Part shown: positions 32,747 through 47,700 of the stretch, piece after piece
How positions within the stretch are numbered: the first letter of the stretch is position 1
How the letters are laid out: each line of letters starts with the position of its first letter
From: Onthophagus taurus
Lineage: Eukaryota; Arthropoda; Insecta; Coleoptera; Scarabaeidae
DNA: 64,000 bases
Assembly: GCF_036711975.1 (NCBI RefSeq)
Contig: NC_091971.1
Span: 29,147,501 to 29,211,500 of the forward strand
Direction of reading: 5' to 3'
The notes under the pieces: model-generated
The model's input: the letters and a program-made list of their open reading frames with translations, nothing else
Told to the model about the DNA's origin: nothing
The model's database searches: none
Translations under genes and position numbers: made by a program

Positions 32747-35700
32747 GTAACTTCTTAAATTCACCTCAATTATCATTCTTTCTGCTTTTTATCACTGTAA
32801 ATCGCCAATTTAAATTTATCATTTGTTAAACATGAATAAAAAAGTGTCTTTCTCCTAAACATATCGAATGTTTGAAATGAGAAAAATCAAATAAATTGGT
32901 CTTGAATTCCAATTAGTCTTGAATCTTTCCACGAGTAATAGTTTTTATGATTTATCACCGAGGTATTAACAGTTTGTCCGAGAAGAACGCTCTAATAGCC
33001 TCCTGCAGTATAACACAATTACGTGTTGCCGCACCTCAAGTTTTAAATGTAATCATAACGAGTGAGACATACGCTTTTTATAGGCCAAAGTGCCACTAAC
33101 AAAACTTGATATTGAGTGAAGAGTCGACAGTATGGTTACAATTTGAGTGTGAGCATATTGACAGGTAGGCCTAACCTGTCTACTTGGAAGACAGGCTTCT
33201 CTAAATCAAATATCCATAAATGATGAGAGATTAATCGGCCATTATAATTTCTCCTTGTCACAAATTTCACTGACTACCAACCAACCACGTATACTGGTTA
33301 CTTGTGGTATCCCGTGGGATATCTACGTATAACTTCAAACCTCCTATATAATCTAATCATAGATAAAGGACATTGGTCAAGGTTTTCGGCGTTGAGAGTC
33401 TGATGTTAGAATCCTTTTCAGCTGAGAGAAATCATTGCCTCCAGGGAACTCTATGCTTTGTATAAATCGGTATACAACGCATTCCTACGTCTTACGATGC
33501 CAGTCTCTACTTTCTTCTGTCCGTCCAAAGGCCCTATTCTATTTTTACCTTCAGGATTTTCTACGTTCTACTTTTAAGTGGTCCCTACTTCGCTACTGTA
33601 TGTTATTATGCTCCTTTCTATCATGTTGGATATGTCTTTATCCCACAATATGTCATTCACCGAAGCTATTGCTCTTCTACCTTGTATGTTTTTATCCTTT
33701 ATACTGCACTCTAGTGTTCCGTCGCTTTTTATTTCTGCTCTCAAATACCTTTACTTACTGGTATATTTGAAGCATTTCCCATAAGTTACATCAAGGTAGA
33801 TCATACTGTCCCACGCACATATTCGCCATATATTTTGGTCATGTACAGTGTGTCCTCGGATTGTTTCCCTTAAGGTATAATTGACGGTAAATTTTTGAAT
33901 TCAAATTCCATCTTTTGCAATTAAAGTCTGGATGTCATAAAACGAATGGGCTGCGGAAGAAACTATAAGCACTGATACTGTGTTATGCCGTCAGATTTGG
34001 CGGTATCACTATCAGTGATTAATGCTCGATACCAGATTGTACTGCCTGAGCGGCAGTCCTGGATCGAAAATGAAAATTCTCTGGTTCAGGCAGACATTTG
34101 CTTGTACACAGATAGATCAAAAACGCCTGAAGAGGTAGGATCAGGAGTATACTGCCGCACACCTCGAATTAAGCAAGCTTACAGCCTGGGTACATACTGT
34201 ACTGTATTCCAGGCGGAAGTATTTGCTATTGACATATGTGCTAAAATCCTTCTTGAAAGAGGGGTGAAGAACATGACAGTACGAATTTTCTCAGACAGTC
34301 AAGCCGCTCTCCAGGCGCTGCAAGCCGTTAAACCGGTGTCGGCTCTGGTTAATGATTGTAAGAGAACATTAAACACACTGAGTTGTGATAACAGAGACTC
34401 TCTGATTTGGGTCCCGGATCACTCTGGGGTTGCTGGCAATGAAGCGGCAGATAAGCTAGCACGAGATGGCAGCGCTGAAGCGTTTGTGGGGCCGGAACCA
34501 GCAGTTGGTGTATCATTTGCGATGGCCAAATATAGGATTGGACTGTGGGCTGAAGAGAGACTTCGCCTACTGTGGACCAGTTCTCCTGGAATGAGACATG
34601 CTAAGGTGTTTATTAACATCGCCACTGTCAAACCCGGGAATATTTTAGGACTTGCCCGTAGTAGCATAAAAGTTTTAATGGGTGTTTTTACTGGGCACTG
34701 CCGATTAAAAGCACACCTCAACTTGTTGGGTTTAGCCGACGATGTTGAATGCCGACTATGTGCGGAGGAAACAGAGACGGTTGAGATTGTTTTATGCCAC
34801 TGCCCTGCCGTTAACCGTATCAGATTCTCGATTTTTGGGTCGCAGTTTATCTCCTCAAGGGATCTGAATGACCTTTCGCCGAGCAAGGTATTAATGTTCG
34901 TTAAGAGCATTGGACTGCACGGTGAAATTTGATAACGATATCTATCGGGGTACAATAGATCCTTAGGGTCGCGGTGCAAGGTTGGTTGGTCCGCCTACCC
35001 GATATGTAGTCGATGCAATGTAATGTAATGTCATAAAACGAAATATAACCAAGTTTTACGTCAAATATCCTCAAAGTACCAAAGTTAACGCAAGAAGTTG
35101 TTAACCGTTACAGGTAAAGTGATCTTTCTGAGCAATGTACAATAAAAGTTGATTAAGATAAAATGTTTGTTATGTTAAATTATAGCGATATGCCGAATTT
35201 TATTAATTTAGGATACAAAAGCAAAATGCCGATTTTGCATATAAAAGAAAAAAAGAGTTTTTCTTGAAAATTTTTTTCTAATATTCCGTTTTACAATAAA
35301 AACAAATGATCTGAGTGAACTAACAATTATCATTTGATAGTGTAGCGTACACAGCCTACCTTCACATAGAAATTATATCTTTTATCAAATTACCTTTTAT
35401 CATAAATTACCTATGTTACCATTTTTGTTGATTTCGATGTAAACATTATTCCATTACAAGCATTCAACAAGACAACACGTCTATCTTGTATTTTAATTCT
35501 AAAAAAGAGTAAATTATATAAACCACTACTCTTTAGATAGCTTAGCTTTAGCCTATTGTCAAATATTAATTGATCATTTTTACATTTATTACAAAATATT
35601 TATAGTGCAGTGCTATGGAAGAAGTGCAATAAACTGCATTGTGTTTAAAGGAATTTGAGGAAAAATTTAGATTTTTAGTAGATAAGAAACAATTAAGATA

Positions 35701-38700
35701 GTTGTTAAAAAGTTTTCTGAAACGGGCAATGTAAAAAATAAAAGAAAGGAAAAAAGCTTTTAGATGAACATGATTCGGAGTCGATTGTTACAGTAATGAA
35801 CGCAATGAATTACGATAAGGTGTTGTTAAGAAAAAGAGCAGTTCAAGTCGGTATAAGCAAATCCTATTTACAAAGAATTTATCGAGAAAATAAAAAATTG
35901 CCGTATAAACCAAAATTTAACCACACTATCGAATTAGGTGATGAAGCAAAACGTTTAGATTATTGTTTGTGGCTTGGGTACAAAATTTTGAAAGACAGAA
36001 CTTTTTTAAAAAACATAATATTTTTGGGCGAAGCATCGTTCACCACTAATGGAGTGGTTACATCACAAAATTGTCGATTCTGGTCAAAGACTAGTCTACA
36101 TTATCGCATAGCTTGTAAACGCCAGTATTCCCAGAAAGTGAATGTGTCTTGTGCTGTTTCGTGGGACGGTGTTATTGGACCTTACTTTATAAACGGCAAT
36201 TTGAATCAACACCGATATTTGAAAATACTAGAAAATTGTTCATTTAATTATCTTCACGGTGTGGATTTAGAAACACGCAATAACTTATATTTTCAACAAG
36301 ATGGTGCGGCCTACATTCGACCATTTTAATTAGAAATTATTTAAATACGTTATTTAAAAAAAATGGATTGGTAGATATGGTATGCAACCATGGCAGCCAA
36401 GAAGTCCGGATTTATCTATTATGGATTTTTACTTTTGGGGTTATGTAAAACAAAAAGTGTACACTGAAAATTTTAATAACAATTATACCGTTTAAAACAA
36501 GAAATTGAAACTGTTATTAGAGAAATTCCGTTGGACCATATTAGAAATAGTTATGAACAATGTCGGAAAAGGGCTGAATTATGTGTTAGTGTTGGTGGTG
36601 GTATCATTGAATAAGCTTTTATGTTAATTTAGTTTAGACCAAAAATGTTTTGTTAATCTTATGATTTAAAAATCTGCATTTTGCTTTTGTATCCTAAATT
36701 AATAAAATTCGGCATATCGCCATAGTTTAACATAACAATCATTTTATCTTAATCAACTTTTGTTGTACATTACTCAGAAAGGCTACTTTACGTGCAACGG
36801 TTAACAAACTTCTTGCGTTAACTTTGGTACTTTGACGATATTTGACATAATACTTGGTTATATTTCGTTTTATGACATCCAAACTTTAATTGCAAAAGAT
36901 AGAACTTGAATTTCAAAATTTATCGTCAATTATATCTTACGGGGACACAATCCGGGGACACACTGTATACCATATCTTGCTGGTCCAGTAGGATTACTAT
37001 TTGGTTGTTGGCGCAACATAATGTATAGATTATTGTTTTAGTGCTTGCTCTAGATATATTTTGCGCAAGTTTGTGCATAGGCTCCCCTGCTTGAGTGCTT
37101 TAGTAATGTGAAATCCATGCGACACTCTGTGTCCCATTAGCTGTTACTTGTTAGTATAAATTCACATTGATGTTCGTTCTTTTGATTGCTTCCCATAATT
37201 TGCTTTGTGAGGTGTTGCTATACGGTTTTTTTAAATGCTTATATGCACTACATGTATTTGGTTGACCAGAATCTTATCAAATACATTTATGTAGAGAGTT
37301 CATCACTGCATATCTCAGTAATTATCGAAGTTTTGTCTGTGGTGAACTTTTTATGTGTGGTGAATATAAAGGTTGTGTTCCATTGGTTCACTGTTAAAGC
37401 ATGTTATATGTCTTCTAAGCTCCTTGTTGATCCGGATGGACTTGCTACGCTCTTTTGTCCTTTTACATGCCACTATAAAAGGTTTTCTGAGCTCTTACCT
37501 TTTTTCTTTGTTTCCGTCAAGACTACTTCATTTGTTATTGCGAGAATGCTTGGATGTTCCATGTACCAAAATACAATTTTATTTCTACTTCTTTTAACAA
37601 TGTACGTTAGTTGGACTGATGACTCAATCCCTTATCAGGGGGCCAGGGTTTTACTTCAGAGTTTTCCTTCTCTCTTTTACTTCAGTAGTTTTGATTATTC
37701 GCCCCCTGGAGACGCGCTGTCTAAGATTTGCAGGATCTCCCAAGAGTAGCCCTTTTTAAACTACGCTAATATCTCTTTATAAAACCTTTGTTTTTTAGTG
37801 GAACACCCTACATATATATTATAACATTTTCTGATAGAGTTAAAAAATACGAATTCAATGATGACCCCACAATCAAATATTAGTTAATTAGTTTTTATTA
37901 TTATTAATTACTAAAAGTTTTCAAATTAGACAGGAAGAGTTACTTTTGCCCCGAGACTTGAGAAACGTTCAAGTCCCAGGGTAGGTGCTCTTCAAGATAT
38001 TTATCCCTCCTGGCTTTATATTTGGGATCCGCCCTCTTATCACAAAGCTTCTGGCCGTCATGTGTGGAAACATCTTCAGGGGTGAACCTAGGGATTCCCC
38101 TGATTTAGGGCTTATTTAGGAGGTTCAGGATTTAGAAGTTTAGCAGCCCTATCCACAATTGCTGCCGGAAAATGCGCATGACGAAGGTATGTTGCTAGCC
38201 CATATTTTTCTACAAGTAGTTTGCTATGGTAGCACACACTTTGCTACTTTACACGCTGCACATAGGGATATTTCAGCATTTTACACGGCCCATAGTGAAT
38301 CTCACACAATTCGAAAAACCTTCTTAAATCTACTACTTGTGTTAGCGGGACAGTCCAGTGAACATTACGCAGCACCTCCCACACTTTTGCCGTGCACGCA
38401 TGCGCTGACAGCGTCATTCCAAATCTAAATCGAACCTGTCATACCTGTCATTGTCTGTTCTCGGAGATACATTAAAAATTATATGTAAATGGTGATGCGA
38501 TGGATCGCAGCAATCACATTTCAAGCAAAAATTTGAAGAGGAAGCTGATTCAGATGCAAATATTTTTCACAACTGCATTGTATCTGTGCGATTAGTTTGT
38601 GGCAAAGACTCTGAAAGAGTACTATGGGAACATCCAACACCTTCTGCTCCACGATTCTGCCGCCCCATTAGATTTCATTTCGTGAAAGAGAATACCGATG

Positions 38701-41700
38701 TCACAAATGAAGCGATGAAATACGTCCAAAATTCCATAAACTCTTTAATCGCAACTGAGGTTGATATTGATGAAAGGAAGTTTTCCGTCAAACATCTGTT
38801 CATAATGACTTAAAGTCAACAACGAAGCTACTGCAGCATCTACAAGTCGTTGCTACATTTGTGGTGCGACTTCCAGAGACTTCAATCAACTGAATAACAA
38901 AAAAACAAATTTCATTTAAAGCTATTGAATTTGGGCTGTCAATTTTACATGCAGGGTTAAGATTTTTCGAAAGCATTCTCCATCTGGCATACAAATTGTT
39001 CGTAAAAAACTGATGTGTTAGTGGATAAAAGCAAATTTCGGTAATACGAATGATATCAACAGGAGCAGGAGATTGTTGAGGATCCGAAATTAGCTTCAGA
39101 AGTTAAAGGCAATAGTTACGACTTCGTTTATAGGTTGAAAATCATACTGGAAACCATTTCAAGCGGATTATTAATAGATGTGGAAAAATATGACAAATAT
39201 GCAATGAGACTGCTCGTTTACATGTTGAATTGTACCCTTGGCATCCAATGTCACTAAGATATTAATTCAGAGCAGTCATAATAAAAAATGAATTACTACC
39301 TATTGGTCAACTATCTGAGGAGGCAGCAACAAGCATTTTAGGATATATCGCCAAGAATTTTCAAGGAAATTTTCTAGAGTCCTGTAATAGAGATATATCC
39401 AACCGACTTCTCTTGAGCTCAGATTCCTGGTCTGATTCCTGGTCGTTTCTTTCTGAAACTATCAATATGCTTCTGCCAGCACAGCCAAACCCAATGGTTC
39501 TTCCAACCGAAAATGACGAATCTCGAATATGTTTCATAAAATAAACAAAAAAAATTTGTATATCCTCTATATCGTTTAGAAATAATCGCCAGCAATCTAA
39601 GCAATAAAAAAATTTTGGCAACATAGAATGCTCAATACGTATAATTATATATAAAAGTTACTTGGCCATGGTAATTTCACATATACTGGACAAAGTTCCC
39701 TTTCAATCCCGGGAAATAGATCCAACAGGATCGATTTTTGAAAGGAAACTTAATCTCATACACCGTGTTCTCATCAAGATATGGGCAGCTGGATGTTGTA
39801 TACACTGATCTATCCAAAGCCTTCGATCTGATTGACCATAGAATTCTCTTGTATAAATTGAGCTCGTTCGGATTTGTTCCTTCAGCAATTCAACTTCTGG
39901 CCTCTTATTTGCAACATAGAAAATGTTATGTTGCTTACAATGGAAATTTTTCTAATGAGTTCACTCTTACCTCAGGGGTTCCACAGGGATCAAATTTGGG
40001 CCCTCTATTATTTGTTCTTTTCATAAACCACTTACTTCTAAAAATTGATTGTCGGATTTTGGGATATGCTGATGATATCAAGATCTTTACCGAAGACTTA
40101 TCGGTGGCAGATGCAGATAAACTGCAGCACAACTTAAATACTTAACTTTAATTTAAACTTAACCTTAATATAGATAAATGTTGTGTACTTACTTATAGCC
40201 GATGCTCGTCACATGCTTATATCCTTACAATATTGCTGGCAGCACTTTAAGTCGTGTTGAGAAGTACAGGGATTTGGGGGTCCTGTTTGATGCAAGTCTT
40301 AATTTTAAAACACATATCAATAATGTGTGTTCGGATGCCTTTAGGTCCCTAGGTTTTGTGATGCGTATGTCTAAATATTTCACAAGTGTCAGCTTATTAA
40401 AGACCTTGTATTGTGCTTACGTTCTGAGTAAGTTAGAATACGCTTGCCCGATTTGGAGTCCCTTATATGCGTGTGAATTTTTAAGCCTTGATCGAGTCCA
40501 TCGTAGATTCTTAAAATTTCTTTCTTACAAATCTGATGAAATTTACCCTGAGCGAGGTATACCACAAAATGATTTGCTTGCACCACACAATATGGTTTCC
40601 TTGATGGACAGAAGAAACGCGTTTTGTGAAAGGTTTCTACAAAGGCTTATCGAATATAACATCGATTGCCCTTTCATTCTTGAGCGACTAGGGTTTGTTG
40701 TTCCAAGGAGTAACTCAAGATATAGCTGCGTATTCGTCATTCCTTATGCTAGGACAAACATTATGAGACAGGCGCCAACATACACTCTCTGTAAAATGGG
40801 CAACAGGATTCCAGACAATCAGTGATCACCTGCATGTAAATTCACTTATACATGTAAATTCACTTATTTAGTTTTTATTTTTATTTTCTTTATAATTCGG
40901 TCAATTGTTATTTTCTTGAATCTTTTGTAATTTTTGTTTTTTTTTCACATACAGATACATATTATTGTATTATTACATTATGTAATATATATTGTTATCC
41001 TTTTTTGGGCTATGCCTGTTGGGTAATAAAGGAATATTATTATTATTAAGACATTGTAATCATTATAGCAGCCCGTTCGAAGGCTACTTAAGATAATCAT
41101 GCTATTCAGTTTCTTATCATAGATATTATTCTTCTGTTGTTATAACTTTAGAAGCTCCACAACTTCAAACAATTCATCAGCATTTCGTACTAACTGGTTG
41201 CTTTTTAGCTCTTCCTATTACACAATGATTCGAATCACATTCTATGTGACTTCAGTATTTATGTTCAATTGCATAGGGATTATGAACATCATTTCAAAAG
41301 ATAACGTGTTTAATTTTAGGATCCAAGTTATTTAACAATTATGCTTAAACAAACAATAACCATTTTTCACCTTTCAAATTGTGTAAGGTTTATTGGTTTA
41401 TTTTTTTTATAAAATGAAATACTCGTTTGTAAAGTTAGTAAATCGAAAACCTGAACGGTACGTTGGATCTTCATTGGCCTTGACTTTCTCAACAGATTTA
41501 CAAGTTACCGCATCTTGTTGATGAGTTTTCAGTTTAGTTCAGTCTGAATCGTATGTCTTTCTGTAAGATTATAGAAGAGAATTTCATATGTAAAGAATCA
41601 CACTTCTGACAAGTGTCTGGTTTTGGTTTCTTAAATAACAAATTCAAAGTATAAAATATAGATACATAATTAGTTCGTCCTACTGGCTGATCAACAGTGT

Positions 41701-44700
41701 CTCTGTAAAGATGTTTGCAAATTCTTTAAAATTAACTTTCTTGTTTCTCTTGAGTATTCATGTTTTGGTGATTTTTTACATCTTCTTTCAGTTTGTCCTT
41801 AACCGGGTTAATATACAAATTAATTTTTGTAGTATTCTTATCCTTTACATCTATCATCTAATCGTTTAATTTCCAATCATCTTTAAATAGCTTTTCTGCT
41901 TCACTACTGTTAATCTTTTCGTTACACTTATTTCTACTGTTCAAAAATGAACTTAAAAATAAACTTTACAGTTTTCAGACATTTTCAGTGATGATCAGTT
42001 ACTATTTACTCTAACAAAAACATGCGTGACGAACATGGTAATTAAAAAGACCGTAACACCATAACATATCTAAAGCGATACTCGTAGATAAAATATACAT
42101 AGAAGGAAACTACATATAGTTCCTTAAATTGTTACGTGATATATTTAATTTACTACTTGTTTAATGATATGACGTCATATTGACATGCGATCAAGTGGAC
42201 ATATATGTCCAAAGACGTAAATGAGGATTCCCCAGGTTGTTTACTCAGCGTGCGAAAATAAAAACATTCTTATTTGTGACTCAGAAGTAGTCCCATTAAC
42301 GTATGTCGTAAATATATACAAAAAAAATTGTTGTATCGAATTCTCTTTCGTTGAAGTGAGAGAATTCTAGAATAATCGCAATTTAATCAGACGGGATTTA
42401 TGTACATTTTTATTAGTTTATTCAAATTTAAAAATTAATATTAATCAATTAAACAGAATTGTAAAATAACACGCATAAATTTTGCAAGTTTATATAAGAA
42501 AAACATAACTCACTAAAAGCACATAAGAAAAGAAAGTAATAGAATATTGCTAATATTAATAAAAAATAAATCATATTTACTTCTAACCGATTTTCATTAT
42601 TTTCCACATTTATTTGTTACCATAGGTATGCAAAGAACTGACGGGGCTTTTGGCGCTATAATAGTTCGAACGCCAGACGATATAAATCCCCACAAAGATC
42701 TTTACGATTATGACGAACATTCCATTTTGATAACCGATTGGATGGAACACACTGGTTTACACAAGTTTTTGTCTCATTACCATAGTATTGGGGATAATAA
42801 ACCAACCTCTATCCTAGTGAATGGCAAGGGCAAGTATTTAAGATTCAGTCAAAAGGATGGTACAGAAGTTTTTACACCAATTGAACGATTCGTTGTTAAA
42901 AAGGTAATTTGATAATTAAAGATTAGTTTTAATTTAGTTATTGCTTTTATTCTATTTTTTAGGGTTTCAAATATCGTTTCCGATTAATTAACGTTTCTTT
43001 TATGAATTGTCCAATTGAAATGTCAATCGATGGACATAGTTTTAGGGTTATTAGTACAGATGGACACGATGTGGAAGCCATAGAAGGTACAGTTGAGAAG
43101 TTTAGAAATTAACTTACGTTAATAATTCCTTTTAAATAATTTTAGCCGAGAGCTTAGTTAGCTATGCAGGTGAGCGTTTTGATTTTATATTAAACGCTAA
43201 TCAAACTGAAGGATTATATTGGATAAAATTTCGTGGATTAATGGATTGCGATGAAAGATTTACTAGTGCTTATCAAGTAGCTGTATTACAATATTCAAAT
43301 TCATCAAGTGTTGATTTTCCCGAAGGAGATGTTGATTATCAAAAGACATTAAGAAAAGGATTGGTAAGTTCATCTACATGCATGTTAGAACCTCATTTTT
43401 TTGTTGTACGCGGAACCGGTTTCGTACGTTAATAACATCTTCAGTCGAATCTACATCATATATGTATAACAAAACTTTAATAAACTTGAAATAAAATTTT
43501 GAAATTGTCTACATACAGTACTTGTCAAAATTAATATACTATTCCGGTACGCGATCGTGCAAGGGCATACCGGGTGGTCGAGGGGATCCTTATCTTATAC
43601 CCTTTTGGACCATAAAGAGCCCAGAGGTAGAGTTTTCTAATCGAATAATAAAGTCGTTTACTTTGTACAGGTCTTCAATCAAGTTTACTAAATGCCTAGG
43701 AACTCCCATTTCTATCTTATGGAGTCGAACGCCTTTTTGTAAGCGATGAAGCATATTAACATTAGACAGTTAAATTCTTAGGATTCTTCTATCAGTTGTT
43801 GAATATTGAAGAGCTTGATTGTTCTTCAACAGGACTTTGCCAGCATGAGAGTATACGTTATCGATCTTGCTGTTGTTAACATTACTCATTGCTTTTTTTT
43901 CCTTATAATGTTGGTTACCTTTTGTATCTGCACCATTATTGTGTTTCCTTCTGACGACTTTTCCATCACCGTTCGCTTTTGACCGGTGTTTTCTCCTCTA
44001 CTTTGCATACCCAGTTTACCCTTCAGTTAATCGTATTCTGCTCATAATGTTTCGTTATGCATCACCAGTTTGTCGTATCTGTTGTATGCTAGATATCCAT
44101 TCTTCCTGGCCTCTTCATCAACACTTTCCTCTGATTTTTTTCCGGAATTATTTTCGCTATCCTCAATCCTCTTTATTATTATGTTCTTATTCCGTATCTC
44201 TCTCATATGTTTCATTTCTGTGGTCCATCTTCTCATTTATCGCCTTCGTCATCATCATGCATGGCTGTATAGCTCGTTTAAACCTAAGTCTTCCTTAACT
44301 GTTCGTTCCAAACCAGTGTCCGTCATCTGCAACTCCTGATCTTAAGCTTTCTTAGGTTCTCATGTACATCGTCCACAAATCGTCTCCCAACCGATCTTCT
44401 ACCCACTGATCCACTGCGATCAAAGATAATTCTTATGGTACTTTCTGTGTCCAGTCTGGCTACATGGCCAATCCTTTACATCATCTCTGGTTCGCAATAT
44501 AGAAGATACAATTCGAAGTTGTAATCACACACCGTTGTCGCTTTCCTCTCGAATCTTCTTAGTGTCTCTTGGACTTTCTGCTGTAAGGTCCATGCTTTCG
44601 ACTCATATATTGATTTTTCTTGGTAGCTTAGATGTGAAGTTGTTTTTAAGCACATGGAAACATTTCTTGTCTTGAATTATCCTCTTTCTTTTCTCGCTGA

Positions 44701-47700
44701 CCGAATTTTTGTTATTCATCAGAAATCACGAATATGCGGATCTGCTAATCGTCTCTGTTTTGTCATCCCCAACTTCCAAATGTTCTGGAATGTTTCTGGT
44801 ACCGCCAGTCTTTGCCACCACTATAGTTAGTCTTTGTAAAATTTATCTTTAAGCCCATCTTCTCCACCTCCATTTGCAACCTTGTAAAGGCCTAAGAATC
44901 TTTAGATCAGATTTATTATACAGTAGATGGAGTCATAGCTCTGGGCGACTTTAACATTAATTTTATGGTACGTGGGCCGTTGGCAATTCTGTTCTAGCCA
45001 TATTTGAAGCTTTTAACTTGAGGCAGGTATCATATATTCTGAGGCATTCATTAATATAATTAATAAACTCATTAATAAAAGCAATATTGATATAGATGCT
45101 TTTAATAAAGATCTTGATCTAATGAATTAGGAAGCTGTTTTTGATTTTAATAATATCGATGATAAAGTTAACTATTTCAATGAGGTTTTGTTGTCTCTAT
45201 TCGATTTCCATGCTCCAGTTTTAACGAAAACGTTAAAGAAAGGTCCATTACCTTGGATCACGTGGAATATCAGACTGATGATCAAATTAAGAAACAATGC
45301 AACGTAATTATGTTACGGGTGCAATTCGTCCGGAGAAAAAGATATTTTTTGAACAAAATTTGATTGTCAATTATTCTAAAAATATGTGGAACAATCTTAA
45401 AAAATTTAATATTTTAAAACCATCTGCTGCTATTCCATCGCATTTGGCTGATCCTAATAATATTAACACCTTTTTCAGCAATTCTGTAAAAAGTACTCTG
45501 GTTGAGCCTGATATTAATCTTCAATGTTATTATTACAATAATAAAATGCACCCAGATAATACAACAATGACTTTTCATAAGGTATCTTCAGATCATATTC
45601 TTAAAATACTTTTGAATATGAAATCCACTAGTGTAGGATCTGATGGGATTGGTTTGGACATGATACGCTTATGTTGCCCACGTATTCTTCATGTGCTTAA
45701 GCACATGCTTAATTTCTGTCTTACTGAATCAGTGTTTCCAATGTCGTGGAGGCTTGGACTTATAACTCCGATTCCTAAAACGAATCCGATCACTACATAT
45801 AAGGATTTAAGACCCATAGCAATACTGCCGGTACTATCAAAACTATTGGAGAGTCTCATAGTTGACCAATTGCAGTTTTATTTAGACACCCATTGTATTT
45901 TACCGTTTAAACAATCTGGCTTCAGGAATGTTGGTTGTGCTAGTGCGTTGCTGGACCTGACCGACGATATTTTTGGTGCGTTGGATGTAGATAGTTCAAC
46001 ATTGTTAATTTTGCTCAAGGCTTTTGATATACTTAATCATAGCCTATTGCTTAGTATTCTAAAATTGGATGATAAAGCGATTAGATTGTTCAATACTTAT
46101 CTTTCGGATAGACTGCAATCTATAAGATTAAATTCGGTGCAGTCAGATCTTGTCATTGTTCCATCGGGGGTATCGCATTCTTGGCCCAGTTTTATACACT
46201 TATATACTTTACTTTTATTTCTCGAAAGCGCAATCTTGTGCAGATTCCCATTTCCACTCAGCATTCTTCCTGGTAAGCTCAGTGAGAGGTTTCATGATTC
46301 CGGCACAACCAGGGATGAACTTACGAAACCACGAAACTGTTTGAAGGAATGTTAGGAGTTCACGAACAATCTTCGGTTTTGGTATTTTAATAATAGCGGC
46401 AATCTTGTCCATGTTTGGTTTTATACCTTCAGGCGTAATAATGTGTCCCAAGTATTTAACCTCTGGAGCCATGAAAGTACATTTTTCTCGATTTACACGT
46501 AACTTGAACATCTTCAGCTTTTCAAATACCCTTCTCAAGTCGTTTAAATGTTTTTTGAAAGGTGATTGATAAAATCATCAATGTAGACAAGGATTGTAAC
46601 ATCCGGTAATGTTGTCTTGAAACGGTCCGTCATCCTTTGAAAGGTCGAAGGTGCATTTCTTAATCCAAAAGGCATACGATCTTCAGGTCGGACAGCTACT
46701 TGCCAATATCCGGATCGTAGATCTAGCGTATTCATAAAGGCAGTTTGTTTTGCTTCATGTAAAAGGTCGTCCAATCGTGGGAGGGGATACCGATCTGGTA
46801 TGGTTATAGCATTCAGCTTCCGGTAGTCGACACATACACGATATTGATCAGATTTGTTTGCCTTTGGCATCAATACAACTGGTGAAGCATATTCGGAATC
46901 CGACTCTTCAATGATGTTATCCTCAATCATCTGCTGGATTGCCTTTTCTAAGAATTTTCTCTTTGGTTCTGCCAATCAGTACGGAGGTACGGCTATGGGA
47001 ATATCGTTGGTAAGCCTTATGCAATGCTCTGCATACGGAGTTGGTTCTGAACTTGGCGAGAATATTTCGACATTTTCATGTAGTAATTGGTTCAATTGCG
47101 ATTTTTGATCAGAATCGAGAGTAGAACATTCATCAACATTCAAGCTCACATCAATCGTATCTTCAACTTGAGGGGTGATTACTTCCACACATTCTTTCTT
47201 GTAGAAGTCATGTTTTCTTTCAGGTTTATGTGTAAAGTACCATTGCCGTTGGGAGATATCAATGACAATGTTTGCGGTGTCAATAAAATCAGCACTTAGT
47301 AACATGTTACTGTTATTGTGTTCAAAAATAGCGAGCAATTCCAATGAAAATGAATGACCTTCTATAACAATCGCGGTATTAAAAATCTTTGCTTGAACAG
47401 ACTGTTCTTTAAGTATTGAAAGGGTTTTCTCCAGATTCATCGTTTTTCAGATTTGACATAAAAAGCTTATGTTTGGCTTGAACGATGAATTTTTTCTTTA
47501 TTTAATAAAATCGGTGCGACACGTGTTTCGCCGTTGAGGCATCTACGGGCACGACTAGCGCACATAACAAAAATAGAGTCGACATGAGAATTCCTTTCCG
47601 AATGTAGAAGTGAAATTACTTTGTATGTTTAAATTAAGGTTTCTTGACACAGAATTGTTTTTAATTGTTAAAGATGTCTGGAAGTGAGTGTGACTCAAAT

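Larger units (their letters stand above)
33846..36965 (+). mobile_element. mariner/Tc1-superfamily element with about 300-bp TIRs, itself interrupted
   Basis: The ends CAGTGTGTCC (33846) and GGACACACTG (to 36965) are inverted and flanked by TA (33844-33845, 36966-36967). The inverted repeats continue for roughly 300 bp each (left 33846-33946 plus 35043-35240, right about 36650-36965). A non-LTR insertion occupies 33947-35027 within the left TIR. The broken transposase lies at about 35600-36614. Without the insertion the element is about 2.0 kb. Confidence 0.85.
33490..37750 (-). pseudogene. Degraded RTE-like reverse transcriptase, split by a mariner-type element
   Basis: The minus-strand order fits an RT. 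From 37560 to 37200 there are remnants of the fingers region with HISI and [15 protein letters not shown]. From 37200 to 36970 it reads [20 protein letters not shown], where the expected FADD box is ANN. After the mariner element, 33840-33490 gives [23 protein letters not shown] and [17 protein letters not shown] blocks in changing frames. It has many stops and is long dead. Region 37560-37750 is a less certain extension. Confidence 0.5.

Noticed and set aside
34419..34979. A 186-residue minus-strand frame in the RNase H element
   Set aside because: It is the shadow of the RNase H coding frame on the other strand; it shows no family motif.
37186..37749. A 187-residue hydrophobic plus-strand frame as a membrane protein gene
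   Set aside because: The minus strand of the same stretch fits a degraded reverse transcriptase better; no splice or start context supports a gene.
38159..38428. An 89-residue plus-strand frame as a host exon in the oxidase intron
   Set aside because: No splice sites and no similarity to multicopper oxidases; the neighbouring exons join in frame without it.
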